64,000 bases of DNA. Origin: Camarhynchus parvulus (Eukaryota > Chordata > Aves > Passeriformes > Thraupidae). Each line of letters starts with the position of its first letter. Position 1 is the first letter of the stretch. Below the pieces are notes generated by a model. That model was not told the DNA's origin and did not search any database. It saw only the letters and a program-made list of their open reading frames with translations. The DNA is taken from NCBI RefSeq assembly GCF_901933205.1, contig NC_044576.1, positions 11,255,024 through 11,319,023 of the forward strand. Reading direction: 5' to 3'. Of this stretch, positions 1 through 12,402 are shown in pieces. The position numbers and the translations under genes were made by a program.

Positions 1-993
1 TTAATTAATTCACAGAGTTGTTGAAAAAAATACTATTTTTCTGTAACTGAGAAAGAAGAGAAATGGTCTTCTGTGAAATACAGTATTGATTAATGTGAAA
101 AGCAGCCTGTTATAAGTATCCTGCCGCTGTAAAACTTGTAAATTCTGTTTAGGTTGGCTCTTGAAGAAATCTTAACTATTTTTTTGATCATCAAATATTT
201 AGGCAGAGTAGTACCTAGAGTACCTATATGTACTGAATATACTTTCCAGTTTAATAATAATGACACTATAATGACACTTAACTTTAAAAATTATATTTCA
301 TAGATCATTCTCATATATTTGTAACCCCCTAACTCTGAAACCCTGATCTTGAATGTCAACAGCATGTGAGAAACTACAGCTACAAACTCCATTTATAACT
401 GGAGGGTTTTTAAGCTTATAACATAAGAAGAATTGTATAACAGAAATATGACATGCTAAATATCCCTCAGAGAGCTTTAGGCTCTGGATGCATTCAAAGG
501 ATGTATGTAAAAGGTTATTTCTATAACAGGGGTTAACAAACATCAACTCCGAGGTGCTGCAGAAAGGATGCTGAAAACAGGCTCACACTCACAGCAGTTT
601 ATTACTAATGCCATATACTGAGTCTAAAAGTGGAAATTATCCCCAAGATGCAGTAAAAGAATTCTTGTAGAAGCAGCTGTGAACTTCAAACACCTCCATA
701 CAATTTTAGCAATTATTAGAAATTAGTGCCAGTTATCTTTTTGAACTACAAATTCTACTACTTTGGGTCAATAGCTCATTTTCTGAAGACCTTTCTGAAT
801 AACTTTTAGTAGAGAAATTCTCTTCTAGCCATGTAACATAATGGATATAGATTTGTTCTTCAAACTCGATGGTAATAGAACAGCTACAAATTCAAAGGGG
901 CTGCCAGGAAAAATTTGTTCATCCAAAATAATCATCAGTGGCACCTAAATACTTCTGCCCTGTCCTCAACAACCTGCAAGTTCTCACCCTTTC
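1..993. other. Unique AT-rich sequence, no gene seen
   Basis: I see no repeat family, RNA gene or credible exon here. The short open frames are low-complexity translations of AT-rich DNA with no recognisable domain. The last ~60 bases before the CR1 element at 994 may be older, unrecognisable CR1 sequence, but I cannot support that. Confidence 0.5.
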
Positions 994-1557
994 TGGGGTG
1001 CATTAGGAAGAGCATTGCCAGGAGGTCAAGAGAGCTGATCCTGCCCCTCTCCTCAGCCATGTGAGGCCTCACCTGGAGTGCTGCGTCCAATTCTGGGCTT
1101 CTCAGTATGAGAGAGACATGGATTCTCTGAAGTGGGTCCAGTGGAGGACAATGAGGGTGATGAAGGGATTGAAGCATCGCTCTTGAAAGGAAGGGCTGAG
1201 GGAGCTGGGCCTGTTCAGCCTCAAGAAGAGATAACCAAGAGAGAACCTTAACAACGTCTATGAGCATCTAAAGGGAGGTTGCCAAGAGGATGGACCAGGC
1301 TCTGCTCACTGGTGCCAAGCCAGGAGGCAGTGGGAGAAAACTGATACACAGGAAGTTCTGCCTGAACACGTGGGAGAGCTCTCCTGTGTGAGCGACTGAG
1401 CACGGGAACAGGTTGTCCAGGAGACGTTGTACAGTCTCCCTCACTGGACATCTAAGGAAGCTGCTCAGGCACAATCCTGACTACTGAGTTCTTGGGGACT
1501 CTGAGATTGCACTAGATGACCTCCAGGTGGTCCCTTCCAAGTTTAGCATTCTGTGAT
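994..1557 (+). mobile_element. CR1 LINE, 5'-truncated 3' end
   Basis: This is the 3' part of a chicken-repeat-1 (CR1) non-LTR retrotransposon in plus orientation. It runs in the usual CR1 order: a module like 'gcattaggaagagcattg', the 'gaggcctcacctggagtgct' segment, the 'gagctgggcctgttcagcct' segment, the 'aggaagttctgcctgaacac' segment, and the closing 'actagatgacctccaggtgg' followed by 'cattctgtgatc'. CR1 copies are normally truncated at the 5' end and finish in short TTCTATGA-like repeats instead of poly-A. The end seen here, 'ttctgtgat', is a decayed single unit. Many substitutions and small indels point to an old, immobile copy. Short ORFs of 67-110 codons on the minus strand over this interval are antisense readings of the element, not genes. 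Confidence 0.93.
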
Positions 1558-1646
1558 CACTTCATATTCACCCTTCACGTGGTTAATTTTCCCAGAGGTC
1601 AGAAAGCCCAAGCACAGCAAACTCTCCTGACTAGCCATGAGATTGT

Positions 1647-1692
1647 GCAACTACTCCCAGGAGTAGTTGCATCCTTGACAAATCAAGGATGC
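1647..1692. repeat. Two abutting perfect 10-bp-stem hairpins
   Basis: Arm gcaactactc (1647-1656), loop ccag, arm gagtagttgc (1661-1670) form a perfect 10-bp stem with a 4-nt loop. A second perfect stem, gcatccttga (1669-1678), loop caaa, arm tcaaggatgc (1683-1692), starts on the last two bases of the first. The stem sequences are unrelated. It lies 90 bp downstream of the CR1 3' end. Function is unknown. Confidence 0.9.
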
Positions 1693-4499
1693 ACCTGTTT
1701 GAAGCATCCACCTTCCTGAGTAGTATTACAGCCTTCAGCACAGATTTTTTCACAGAAATCTCCTGGAAAGCGACAGGAGCATACAATTCAGCAAAGTTAT
1801 CTTCCTCATGTTAGAGCTATGGAATCATTTCGGTTTGGGTTTCCATGAGCCCTTAAACCAGTCTGCTTATGCTCACTTTGCGACTACATTAGCAGGTATC
1901 TTTTGCAATTAAGCAAAAAACTAGGACTGACTGATTGAATCACTTAAAGTGAATCCATAAAGCAATTACACAGATTAACTACAAATCTCACAGCTTGTGT
2001 TTCTATGACGGCACACATAACAGTGATAACCATGTGATATGGTAAAAGTTATGTCATTAATGTATTTTCCATCCTCTTTTGTTTACTCTGCTTGCTTTCT
2101 GCCCTCTAAAGTATTTCCCATACAACTCAACTATTTTATATCCTTAAGCAGTTTTAGATAGCTGCAAACTTTAGAAATAATCCTAGTCCCAAAACTGTAT
2201 TTCTTCAATCTACTCTGAAAAGTAGTTTCCTTACAAATACTCCCTAAGACCTCAAATGCATGAATTTCAGTCATGCAGAAGTGGCATTGTTTTGCCACCC
2301 TACAGGTTCGTCTGCATCATATCTTAAGATACAAAAACATAAGCTTTGCACTTTCTTAGAGAGAAAAGTCAATTTCTCAGACTTTTGCTTTTAACCAGGA
2401 AAATGCTCAGAATAAAAAGCTCAATGAACTATGACACTTTTGGTATTTATAAGCTATAATTTGTTCCTACGTTGTTCTCTGCAAGATTTAAATTAGGATA
2501 ATGAATAAATGATGTATATGCCAATTTCAACTAGTAATTTCTGCAATGTGTCTTCCCCCCGGCCCCCAAAATACAGATAATACAGCGCACTGTAGCATTC
2601 TGCTGAACAGTTTGACATGATATTGACACCTATAACTCATTTGTTGTAACTCATTTGTGCCCAGAGAGACCTCAGAGCAATGCAATATGTGTAAAATCTT
2701 CAGGGTCATGCCCCCGTCATTAAAATTAAAAGTAATCTATTCATCTATTTTTAATATTACTGAAGAGAAAATTTTAAAACTATGAATAGTACGAATGTGA
2801 TGATATATAAGGTACTAAAATATTGGTTTAATTATTAGGAGAAAAAAAAGCTGTGGAGAAAGACAGGTCTAGGCTGCAGGGATTTTTGTGGGAATTAATA
2901 GGCCCAAGTTTGAATATCCAAAGTCTGATGAATTTCTTGTGCAAAGGCAGGTTAAGTCTTGCAGGAAAGAAGATCAAAAAGGAGAGGAGCCTCTCTCCCT
3001 CTCATTTGGGCTGCTGAGGCACACAGAGCTGGCCTTAATCAAGTTGTTCTAGGAAATACCACTTCCTTCTCCTCAACACTTTCTATTTCTCCCTCACAAA
3101 GGAAAAAATGTAGTACTGGCAACACATACAATAACACTAAAACTTTCAAGTTAGAGCTTCCAGAGGTCTCCAAATTGTTCTGATCAGTGGTGCTCCCCAA
3201 CACCTTCAGACAGAAACTCGGCTTCTTTCTTTTGGAAAATGATGAAATCAAACCATGCTATTACATCCTACACACCAATGAAGGGGATTTTTCTAAGTGC
3301 AGTGTTCTACACTCAAAGGGGGGAAAAGTACCACTCTGATGGTTTAATCCACTCTTTTACCCAGGTGAAGAAAAGACAACTGTAGGTGAAGCAAAGCTGC
3401 CAAATTCTGGTATTCTGCTTTGCCAAAATACATATACTGCAGAGCCACTATTCATGAGGTGCACAGCATAGAAAACTTTACACATGAATAGATGCCTAAC
3501 TTTTCTTTGACTCAGCTTTAATTTAGTTTAACAGGAAATGAGAGGGTTTCTACAGGCCAAAGTGTACTTCACTTAGATTTTCATGTGGCTACCACCTAAC
3601 TCTGGTTTTATAGGCACTGTCACACCCATACGTACTTTTAAAAATTAATACTAAGGTATGTAATTGCAACTAAATGCCCTTGACACCTGAATGAAGTTCA
3701 TATCAGGCATTTTCAGTGAATACAGTTTCAGAGTGATCTTCACGTGCTGAATAGGACTGCTCAACAATGGCTATCACAACCTCGTTTGTAAGTAATAAGA
3801 ATTATGTTTCTAGCTGTTCAAAACTAATATGTTTCAGATCTATTGCTATCATTTCACTATAAATGGTAAATAACATTCATTGTAACAATAAGGGTATATA
3901 AGCACACAATTTCATTTCAATAGGTATGTTGCAATTTTCAATAACCAAAGATAAATCCCTACTTTTAGTACACAGATGATGCACAGTTTTATTGATTTCA
4001 AGTGAAATTGTTCTTGTTGTTCCACTAGCTGAATTCTAATTTTTTGCACTTTTCTTTCCCTATTCTAATTTTTCAGGGTTTCCTCCCTTTCAACATCAAC
4101 CTGTGATCTTGAATTAACAAACTATATATATACACATTGTGTTTCTTTTTCAAAACCACTTAACATTTTCATCTAGAAGCCCATTTGCCAATTCTGTCTC
4201 AGATTGTCCTTCTCTATCTAATTCACAAGGGACATGCTGTTACATGGACAAGAAATATAAGAATAAATATTTGCACTGGTTGTTAACCTTGTACCCTAAC
4301 ATTTATGTATAGAAGTGTGATTTTTTTCATATTGCAATTAGCAAGTATTTTTCAAGCATTTGGGGGTCTTCTACTAACAAAAGTCAAATTGAAAAGAAAT
4401 AAGATAGTTTACTTGTATAAAATAACAAATATCAGAGGAGGCTATCATCAGTAGAAAAGTGACTATAAATGCATGTTGTGAAGTAGAGATATACAAAGT
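1693..4499. other. Unique AT-rich sequence, no gene seen
   Basis: No recognised repeat, RNA gene or coding exon. A short direct repeat of 'taactcatttgt' lies near 2634-2658. Open frames reach at most 74 codons and resemble no protein family that I know. Confidence 0.5.
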
Positions 4500-4925
4500 A
4501 GATGGCACTGCTTGTACTTCCCCAGTGAGGCAAACCAGAGAGAGCAGCATGCTTAGGAGGAGGGACTGAGCACCCCAGCCAGTGCCAGGAGCCTAGTTAC
4601 ACTGGCACAGCAGCCAGACTTGGCCATCCTTCTTTGGAGGTTTTGGGCAAGTCTGGGCTGCAGGCCTGGGGAATGCAGCACAAGGAGCTTCTCCTACACC
4701 TCAGTTATGTCAGCACAGCTTCCTGTATGGCCATGCTCTGAACTCATCCCAAAGAACTGCAGCTGAGAGCAAGCACGGCCAGAGACACCTCACACCACCA
4801 TCCATTGCTCAGCTGCAGGGCAGCTTCCCTGGGCTCTGGGGGGAGCAAACATGCCTGCCCTGGCCCTAGTGCTTGTATAACCTCTGTTGACCAGTAGAGC
4901 TGTCTGCCCAGCAAGTTTACAGCAA
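4500..4925. other. GC-rich, CpG-poor patch of unknown origin
   Basis: About 400 bases are visibly richer in G and C than the flanks, with almost no CpG dinucleotides. That is what an old methylated repeat or a decayed GC-rich insertion looks like, and not what a CpG-island promoter looks like. I could not match it to CR1 or to any LTR family, and it contains no long open frame. Confidence 0.45.
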
Positions 4926-5311
4926 AATGAGAAGGCTAAATTCAGCCTTCATTCCTCCCACATCTTACCCATACATGGCTACTTTTTATCTGCTTCTGTA
5001 ATTGCATGTGCACATGACATTTGCCTTTGAGTCCCTTCCCACCTCTTCCTGTTCCATGCTTATATATATAATGAGGCATTTTGGAACTGACTCATCTTGA
5101 GAGACTACTTCTTATGATATGGGATTTTTCCTTGCATTCCCTTCTTCTTGATTTAGGCAGATTACCTTCTCCCTTTCCTATTTTCAACTTCCCTTTCCAC
5201 TCTCTTAACAGGTGCTGTGGTTAACAGGACATGGAGAAGTGGAGACTACATTCCAAAATTTATATTTTGAGAGTGCTGTTTTTATTTTCCATGCCCCTAA
5301 TGGTTTTTTTT

Positions 5312-5619
5312 TGTCTAGATTGTTGTCATCTTATTGCAGGGGTTCCATACTGCTGTCCCCTATCACAAAAGTTTCATACCTTCTTGGCATTTGTTGTGGG
5401 CAGCTCCTCAGAGCACTGACTCTTTCTTCTTCACAAAGCAGCCAAGTGACTCCAGCTCCCCTCTCAACCACCCACCCCACTCTTTTACAGCATCTTCTTC
5501 TCATTGGTTACAGCTGTGGCCTGTTAAAGTCAGGCCTGCTCCTAATCTTTGATAATTGGCCCAGCTGCAACTCCTTACAGGTAAGATTACTTTATTTTCT
5601 TATATTCTATCCCCCTACA
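5312..5619 (+). mobile_element. Solo LTR of an endogenous retrovirus (family member 1 of 2)
   Basis: This ~308-bp segment recurs at 56998-57314 in the same orientation with high identity. Both copies start with TGTC and end with 'ctatccccctaca', so they have the TG...CA ends typical of retroviral long terminal repeats. No retroviral coding sequence lies next to either copy, so each is best read as a solo LTR left after LTR-LTR recombination. Target-site duplications are not convincing here. If the boundary is instead TGTTG at 5321, the flanks ctagat and ctaaat match at 5 of 6 bases. Family assignment (bird ERVL or ERVK-like) is inference. A 178-codon frame across 5212-5748 translates mostly this LTR and is not considered a gene. 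Confidence 0.75.
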
Positions 5620-5676
5620 CTAAATTGCTTTAGTTTCCTAAATACTAACACAAACAAGTTTTCCTTGGAAGTGTTT

Positions 5677-5743
5677 TCCATATACATACATATTTACATA
5701 CATATACATATATATGGATGGATGGAGGGATGGATGGATGGAA
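5677..5743. repeat. Microsatellite: (ACATAT)-rich then imperfect (TGGA)n
   Basis: A TA/CA-rich alternating tract runs to 5714 and is followed by about seven TGGA units with one interruption (5715-5743). It begins 58 bp after the LTR end. Confidence 0.9.
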
Positions 5744-5745
5744 GG

Positions 5746-8279
5746 TAAGAAAGCAAAGAGGGCAAAAAAACCCACAATGGTGCACAATTGATTAAAATCA
5801 CCACCACGAGAAGGCCATCTCATCATTTTCTGATGAAGTGGCCTTCCACAAGTAAAGCAAGTTAGACTGTTTTTGTCTGACAGCCATCTACTATGAAGTT
5901 CAATAATTTCAAGTGCTTTCAGAGTTCTAGCTTTAGGGCCCAAACTTAAATATTTTAGTAAAGCCATTTGTACAATCATTGTTTTAGTTTCTTTTCTTTT
6001 AAAATGTTTACCAAGCTGTAAAAACTTTTGTTAATAATTTCATATGTAGTTTGTCAATACTTAAGTAATTAGTGGCCATAGCACTAGAAAGCTTTCAGTA
6101 AAACTACTGAATTAATCCCGTTTTTTGCAAAGTCTAATCATGTCTCATGGAAAACAGAGGCATGGTTTGAGATAGGTAAGCAATTTAATTTTTAACAGCT
6201 CAGGCTCTAAATTTTCCAGATATATTTGGTTGAAGAATTAGGTAATTCTGGAATAAAATTTCTTTCCAGCAACATTTTTTAAAACAAACATACCCAAAAA
6301 ACATTTCTCATTTGTTTCATTCTGTGTCATAAAAAGTCATAAAAGCTATAAAGTCATAAATTGCATAAATTTTCAATTTAATTTGCCCAATTACATGTAC
6401 TAATGAAGGAATGAAGAAAAAGCAAACAAGCTATGCAATTAAGTTCTGTGATATTCCAGGCAACTCTTCCCCTGCACCTAAGCACTGCTTGTTCTGCCAC
6501 TTCCCAGTTCTCCCAGTCTTGGCCTTCAGTGTACACTACACACATATGGAAAAGACAGGAAAAGCAAACATGATGCTGCAGGAAAAGGCCTCAAGTAACT
6601 AAATCCTTGTTCTGATTTGTGATTGCACAAGCTTAAATCTATGCTCCTGAGGTGTGCATTTCTCACTGTCATATTGAATGGTGACATTCTCTTTAATTTT
6701 GTCTTTAAGAGCTAAATATTAGACATGGATCAGGTCAGGAGAAAAGTACACAAAATATACCCTTTCTTTCTTCTCAGTAAGAATAGTAATTTCTTTGAAC
6801 TCTAGTTTTGACTATTTTCCAATAGAGAAATATCATATTAGATGTTCTATTTTTTTGGTTTTTATCATTGGGGGAAAACAGGGCAAATTAGAAAGTACAG
6901 AGTCTAAACATTTATTTAAAAGACCCCATCAAACTCCATATGGTCAGCAGTGATAAACTGCTGGTCAAGGACATCTATTAAGCTGTATTCAGAACTCCTA
7001 TGGCTATTTCAGAAAAATTCCCCCATGTTCATTAAGAACCTTAAGGTCCAGCAAGTGAAGGAGGAAAAAAGTGAGGGTTTGTGTTTTTTGTCTAAAAATG
7101 TAATTCAGGATACTTAATAATGCATGATCTAATTCTTAACTCTTTACTGATTCAATATAGATTGGTGATAAGATTCCATCAAACACATTATTCTAAATCC
7201 CAGTAGAATAGCCATTGCCATTTCCAGATTATATCACAGATTATTATACATACAGTGCTGCATCAAAGAACTTAAGTATGACATAATGAGATTTTCGAGT
7301 CCAAACTGGAAGGCTTAGAAGCATGAAACAGTACCAAAAAAAAAAATTTGTGAAAAATGAAGTATGCAAGAGACACTTTTGGATATATTTTACTAATTTC
7401 ACATTTTCATCTTTCATGATACCCCAGCAATTTAAAAAAGCTTTAGACCCTCCACTTGCTGTCTATATGCACCCAGTTACAATCATGTCCATTAGTTGCC
7501 TTAGCAACAGAGGCAGAGGTTAAGTCATTTTCTAGAAAAGGCCCAGTGCAAATTATGGCATTATACCAACTTATTGCCAATCGTTTTAATTAAAACATTT
7601 CGCTTTCAACTCAGCTAACAGCAGAGATCAGTAAACAGGGCAGATCAAATTACTGATATTTAAACTCTCCTGCCTTTGGAAAGGCCCACTGCAGCTTAAT
7701 TACAGTTGGGTAGGACTGATGGAGAGAGAGCAAAGAACCAAGATAATTCCAGAGAGGCTCAACATATGAAAAATACAATATCACAATTCTAAACATGTGC
7801 AACACCAAATAGAACAAAGAATTTCCAGGCACTTAGCACTGTGCTGTGGACACATCCATGATACTGGCAGCAAGAATATATTTTTCCATAATGTTCCTCT
7901 GCCACTTTTCCATTTCTTTTGAGTTGAAGATGCAGAAGATGCTTGCCCATTTTGCCCTTGTGATGGTGAAAATTAAATTTTAATTTACCCAAAATGTGCT
8001 AGAGCTCAGAAGAACCAGTATACCCAGGCTTACACGCCTGCGTACTAGGGGAAATGCCTTGAAGCCACAAAAGGCAAGAGAGGATCTTGCACAGGTAACA
8101 AATTTTAAAGGGAACACAGTGCTTGCAGTATAAGTTAAGAAACAGGCCAGGAGAATCTGGGAGCGAGTCTCAGCACAGGTAGAAAGCAGAAAAGGAGCAG
8201 GTCCAGCAGGCAGTCAGTAGTGTGGGATAGCCAGAGTACCACAACACCTGACAGCCAATACAGAAGGAATCACTGCCCA
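5746..8279. other. Unique AT-rich sequence, no gene seen
   Basis: No repeat family or exon recognised. A cluster of 'gtcataaa'-type units lies at 6327-6362. The interval 7560-7700 is dense in TTAATTA-like homeodomain-type cores and could be regulatory, but the sequence alone does not show it. Confidence 0.45.
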
Positions 8280-8570
8280 CTGCTTTCAATGCAGCCCAGA
8301 CAGCGCTCATCTCAAGTGTTCATGTTGAGTTTCTCATCCAACAACACCCACAAGTCCTTCTCCTCAGGGCTGTTCTTCATCTTTTTGGTTTAAAATCATG
8401 TGAAGGCAGTAATGGAAATACCCTAAAATTTCTGCATCTTGAGTCAGTACCTTGGCTCTTATTACAATATTACTTTTAAACATTTGTACTCTTGTTTTGC
8501 TGATGTAAATTCTGTTGCAATACTATACTAGATTCTAGCTATTCCTCCTCCAATGAAAAATTGGCCCAAA
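8280..8570 (-). mobile_element. Inverted ~290-bp repeat, copy A (CR1 core plus AT-rich extension)
   Basis: Read on the minus strand, this segment aligns along its length with 11034-11327, at roughly 85-90 % identity by eye. The part at 8280-8370 is CR1-like, including the 'cctgaggagaaggacttgtg' module near 8351-8370. The AT-rich remainder (8371-8570) is shared by both copies but is not CR1 sequence that I recognise. Similarity stops at the 'ctgctttcaatgcag' end. Either both are copies of one CR1-related subfamily with a long non-standard extension, or one arose from the other by inverted duplication. Confidence 0.75.
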
Positions 8571-11033
8571 CTTATTTAAATACTGTTAAAATATAGAAAG
8601 GAGCATTTTTCTTATGGCAGCAAGTGAATTGCAAAAGAAATTATGCAGTCAGTTCACCATCTCCTAGTTCCTAAGACCAATCATTCTTTCCAACCAAATA
8701 CCTCAGGGGTCTATATTTTTATCATTAAAATACACTTATAAATCCTATTGCTAATTTATTACAAACTAAAACAGCATGATTTTTTTTCTTTCTGAGTGAA
8801 TTCTGAATATATAATAATAATAGTAACTCATTCATGTGCTGGTAGATTTCCAAAATGCACTAAATATACCTTAAGCTGCTCTTTTATTATACATCCCACT
8901 GTAATGAAGAAGTACATTCAAAAGAAAAGGGTTAAATTGAAGCAAGAAGAAAATATCCATTAAGAAAAAGCCATTATTCTTCAGCTAATTGCAGGAGCTA
9001 ATCAGAATAATTAACCTAAGAGGAATCATAAAAAGACACCTACTCTCTAAAACATACAAATATATGCAAAAAATATAGAGGTCTTCCTACAGATGACCTT
9101 CTAAATGACAAGATAACTACTTTAGCACTTTCATGCAAACAGAATACTGGTAATTTGTAAAGAGAAAATAGACAGAAAGGACATGAAAGCTTTATTAATT
9201 TAAGTTTTCAAGGTGCTGCAAAGCATGAAACATTTTAATACTTCCTTTGCTCTTCCTCTGCTAATCACCTATTTAGTTCCATACACAGCAAGATCAGTAT
9301 GTATGATTATTTTGAAACCCTGAGAAGTTTGCCACATACTTCTGAGAAATAGAAATACATGGCACATATGCAGAGTTTTGTCATCGATTTCAGAGATTGA
9401 GCTGAGCAGAGCCCAGTGATAACAACATAAAAACAAAACTTTAAAGAATATAGCATTTGATATGATAAATCAGAAATCTTTTTCTTAGCCCCAAAAAATT
9501 TATAATACAGGCCCCTTCCAAGCTTCCACCTAGCACTGCAAGTGCTTTAAAGTCTTAGGTTCTGTAGTCATGTTAAAAGAACTCTTGTAAGAATAGGGCT
9601 TTTTTCTCAAAAAGGCTATTTTTAATCTTCCTGTCTGTTCAGAAAACTGTAAATATAGCTCTAATCCTTTAGCTCAAAAGCCTAATGTAAAAACAACACC
9701 TCTGTTTTGGGTTTGATTTTTATTCTTATTATTTCCAGATTGATAAATTGATATTAGAATTTGGGAAAGCCGATATAACAAAACCACAGGACTGTCATAT
9801 ACTTTTATATGCTGAATTCATTAGTAATACTTAGTTTAAGGAGAAATTTTGACTTGCACCGAATATTGATATGATGAAACTAACTTGGTCACTTTCTCAT
9901 AGTAGTAACAAATGTAACAGTGAAATGTTGAGGTGCATGCTTTATAATGATTTTTGGGTTTTTCAGGGGGCACGGGAACATAGGGGTGTTGATGTTTCTT
10001 CATTCCCATTTAATGAAGAAACTTTTTATTAGAATAAAGTATCAACTTTTCCCCAGCTCTGCAACAGGCTAGCAAATAAAACTTTCCTGATACCATACCC
10101 ACTTTAATTCAAGGCAAATTTTTAATTAGTTTGCTAATTCGGAGCCTTACATAAAGCAATATAATTTTTTCCAGTCAATGAATACTTCAGAAAAAGTAGA
10201 TTTCATACACATCCAGCACATCCAGTCCAAAGTTTCTAAACAGTTCCTCTTCTACTCCAAATATGTGATAATATTTTGATGAGTCAAATACTACTTTGTT
10301 GAGTCTTTTAAGCCACTGAATTGATTGATTGCAAGGTTTGAAGAAATTACAGGAAAACTATTATGTGTAAAGCCTGATAAGGAACAGTTCAAATTGAATT
10401 TCATCACAATAAAGATGCTCTTAAGCCTACTGCATGTTGTTCCAAACTACATTTGATATTTGAACTCAGAACAAATCTGTATTATCAAAGAATTCTAGTT
10501 TTAACTGACTCATAATTAAAGCTTAGTTTCTTTTTAGAAATAAATGCAAACATTTGTGAATTCTATCACTTTAAGCACTCCAGAAAAATAAACAGGAAAA
10601 AAAAATATTGATAAAGTTTATATTCTTTCAAACCAACACTTAAATGTGTCTCTAAATTTTACTTATATTTTAGTAGCTAGAAAAAAAACCCCACCATTTC
10701 TTGGAAAAGCTTCTTTTACTAATGATTTAAATTATTTACGAAAGTCAAGTGGATTGATGCTTAATCTCTTGAAGCAAGGCAAAGCCTTTAAGAGGGAAAA
10801 ATTGCAAAAATCAACCCAAATCAACCTCCACCCACACTCCCACCACTGGTACTCTTTAGGGCAGCAAGAGGCATCCTTGCAAATTAATCTTCCCCCAGCT
10901 TCCTCACCACTAGGCACTCTGACATATGCAGGGATTTCTATGCTGATAACAAATACACACACAGACATACCCACACTCTAGCATTGCTTCTTTACGTCAG
11001 GAATTTGGGTGTAACACTTCAGAAACCTTGGTT
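8571..11033. other. Unique AT-rich spacer between inverted copies
   Basis: About 2.5 kb of AT-rich sequence separates the two arms of the inverted repeat. No gene or further repeat was recognised. Open frames near 10.65-10.98 kb (80-111 codons, both strands) are overlapping shadows with no recognisable domain. Confidence 0.5.
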
Positions 11034-11869
11034 TTGGGCCAGCTTTCCACTGGAGGAGGAGCAGATAGAATCTAGTATAGTACTGCAAGACAATTTACAC
11101 AAACAAAACAAGAGTACAAATCTTTAAAAGTAATATTGTAATAAGAGTCAAGATGCTGACTCGAGATGCAGAAATTTTAGGGCATTTCCATTACTGCCTT
11201 CATATGATTTTAAACCAAAAATATGAAGAGTAACCCTGAGGAGAAGGACTTGTGGGTGTTGTTGGATGAGAAACTCAAAATGAACACTTCAGATGAGCAC
11301 CTGCATCCTAGGCTGCATTGAAAGCAGCATGGCCTGCAGGGCGAGGGAGGGGATTCTGCACCCCTGCTCCACCCTGGTGGGACCCACCTGCAGCACTGCA
11401 GCCAGCTCTGAGGGTCTCAGCATGGGGACATGGACCTGCCAGAGGGAACCCAGAGGAGGCCACCAAGATGATCAAAGGATCTTGCCTATGAGGACAGACT
11501 GGGAAAGGTTATCCAGTCTGGAGAACAGAAGGCTCTTAGAGAACCTTTCAGTATCTAATGGGGCTACAAGAAAGGTGGAGAGGGAGTTTTACAAGGGCAT
11601 GTAGTGACAGGACAAGAGGGAATGGATTCAAATGGAAAGAGGGCAGGTTTGGATTAGGTATTAGAAAGGAATTCTGTGCTGTGGGGGTGGTGAGGCATTT
11701 GAACAGTTTTCCCAGAGAAGCTGTGGATGCACCATCCTTGGAAGTGTTTAAGGCCAGGCTGGATGGGACTTTGAGCAACCTGATCAAGTAGAAAGGTCCT
11801 TGCAGGGGGATGGGAACTGGATGATCATTAATGTCCCTTCCAACCCAGACTGTTCTAGATTCTATGATT
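11034..11869 (+). mobile_element. CR1 LINE 3' end with upstream extension (inverted repeat copy B)
   Basis: From about 11232 to 11869 this is a CR1 3' region in plus orientation. Recognisable modules include 'gaggagaaggacttgtgggt', the 'gacccacctgcagcactgca' region, 'tttcccagagaagctgtgga', 'aggccaggctggatgggact' and the terminal 'gtcccttccaacccagactg' followed by 'ttctatgattt'. The upstream part (11034-11231) is AT-rich and is repeated in inverted orientation at 8371-8570. The CR1 part is less decayed than the copy at 994, so it is likely a younger subfamily. ORFs of 77-103 codons here come from the element and are not host genes. Confidence 0.9.
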
Positions 11870-11997
11870 TAGTGTCTTCATAGAAAACAGAAGCTTTGAA
11901 AACTGACTCATGCAGATTTACTTCAGTCCCAAAACACTTAGCTCCCATAAATTATGCTGGATTTCCACTTCAGCCACCAAACCTTCTATCACCTCCA

Positions 11998-12053
11998 CTC
12001 TGAAATCTATCATCTGTTCTCTGAAATCTGTCATCTGTTCTCTGAAATCTATG
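11998..12053. repeat. 21-bp tandem repeat, about 2.5 copies
   Basis: The unit starting tgaaatctatcatctgttct occurs at 12001 and 12022 with one substitution and partly at 12043. The unit length is a multiple of three, so the antisense frame carries a 7-residue repeat. That explains the 125-codon minus-strand frame at 11918-12295, which I do not consider a gene. Confidence 0.9.
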
Positions 12054-12402
12054 TTTAACGTCACCTTTCTTTCAGCAATGTGATATGTTGAAAGGTTGGA
12101 GGTCTCCTTTTCATCACAGTGTGATAAATAGGTATGATTCGTGCTTATAAAATTGAAACAAAAATTAATATTGATACAGTAATTAATATTTGGAAATAAT
12201 AAAACAGTTAAAAAGTTGAAATGCCAAAAAGGAAAGGGAGAGGAGGGGCTCCATTCCCCCACTTCCCTGCAGATGTTCAAGGCAGGAAAAAGCAAGAGAT
12301 AACGTTGCTAAAAATTAACAAAAAGAAGCGAAAATCTGGTTGGGTCCCAAGAAAATGCTAATTATAAGAGATTTATTGTTTTGATGCTAAAATGTATAAA
12401 TA

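Noticed and set aside
935..1474. ORFs of 67-110 codons on the minus strand
   Set aside because: They are antisense translations of a CR1 3' end, which is not coding in that orientation.
5212..5748. 178-codon plus-strand ORF
   Set aside because: It spans a solo LTR and ends in a TGGA microsatellite; the translation is element and repeat sequence.
11293..11791. ORFs of 77-103 codons on both strands
   Set aside because: They lie within the CR1 3' region and show no reverse-transcriptase motifs.
11918..12295. 125-codon minus-strand ORF
   Set aside because: It is kept open by a 21-bp tandem repeat, and the rest is a hydrophobic low-complexity translation of AT-rich DNA.
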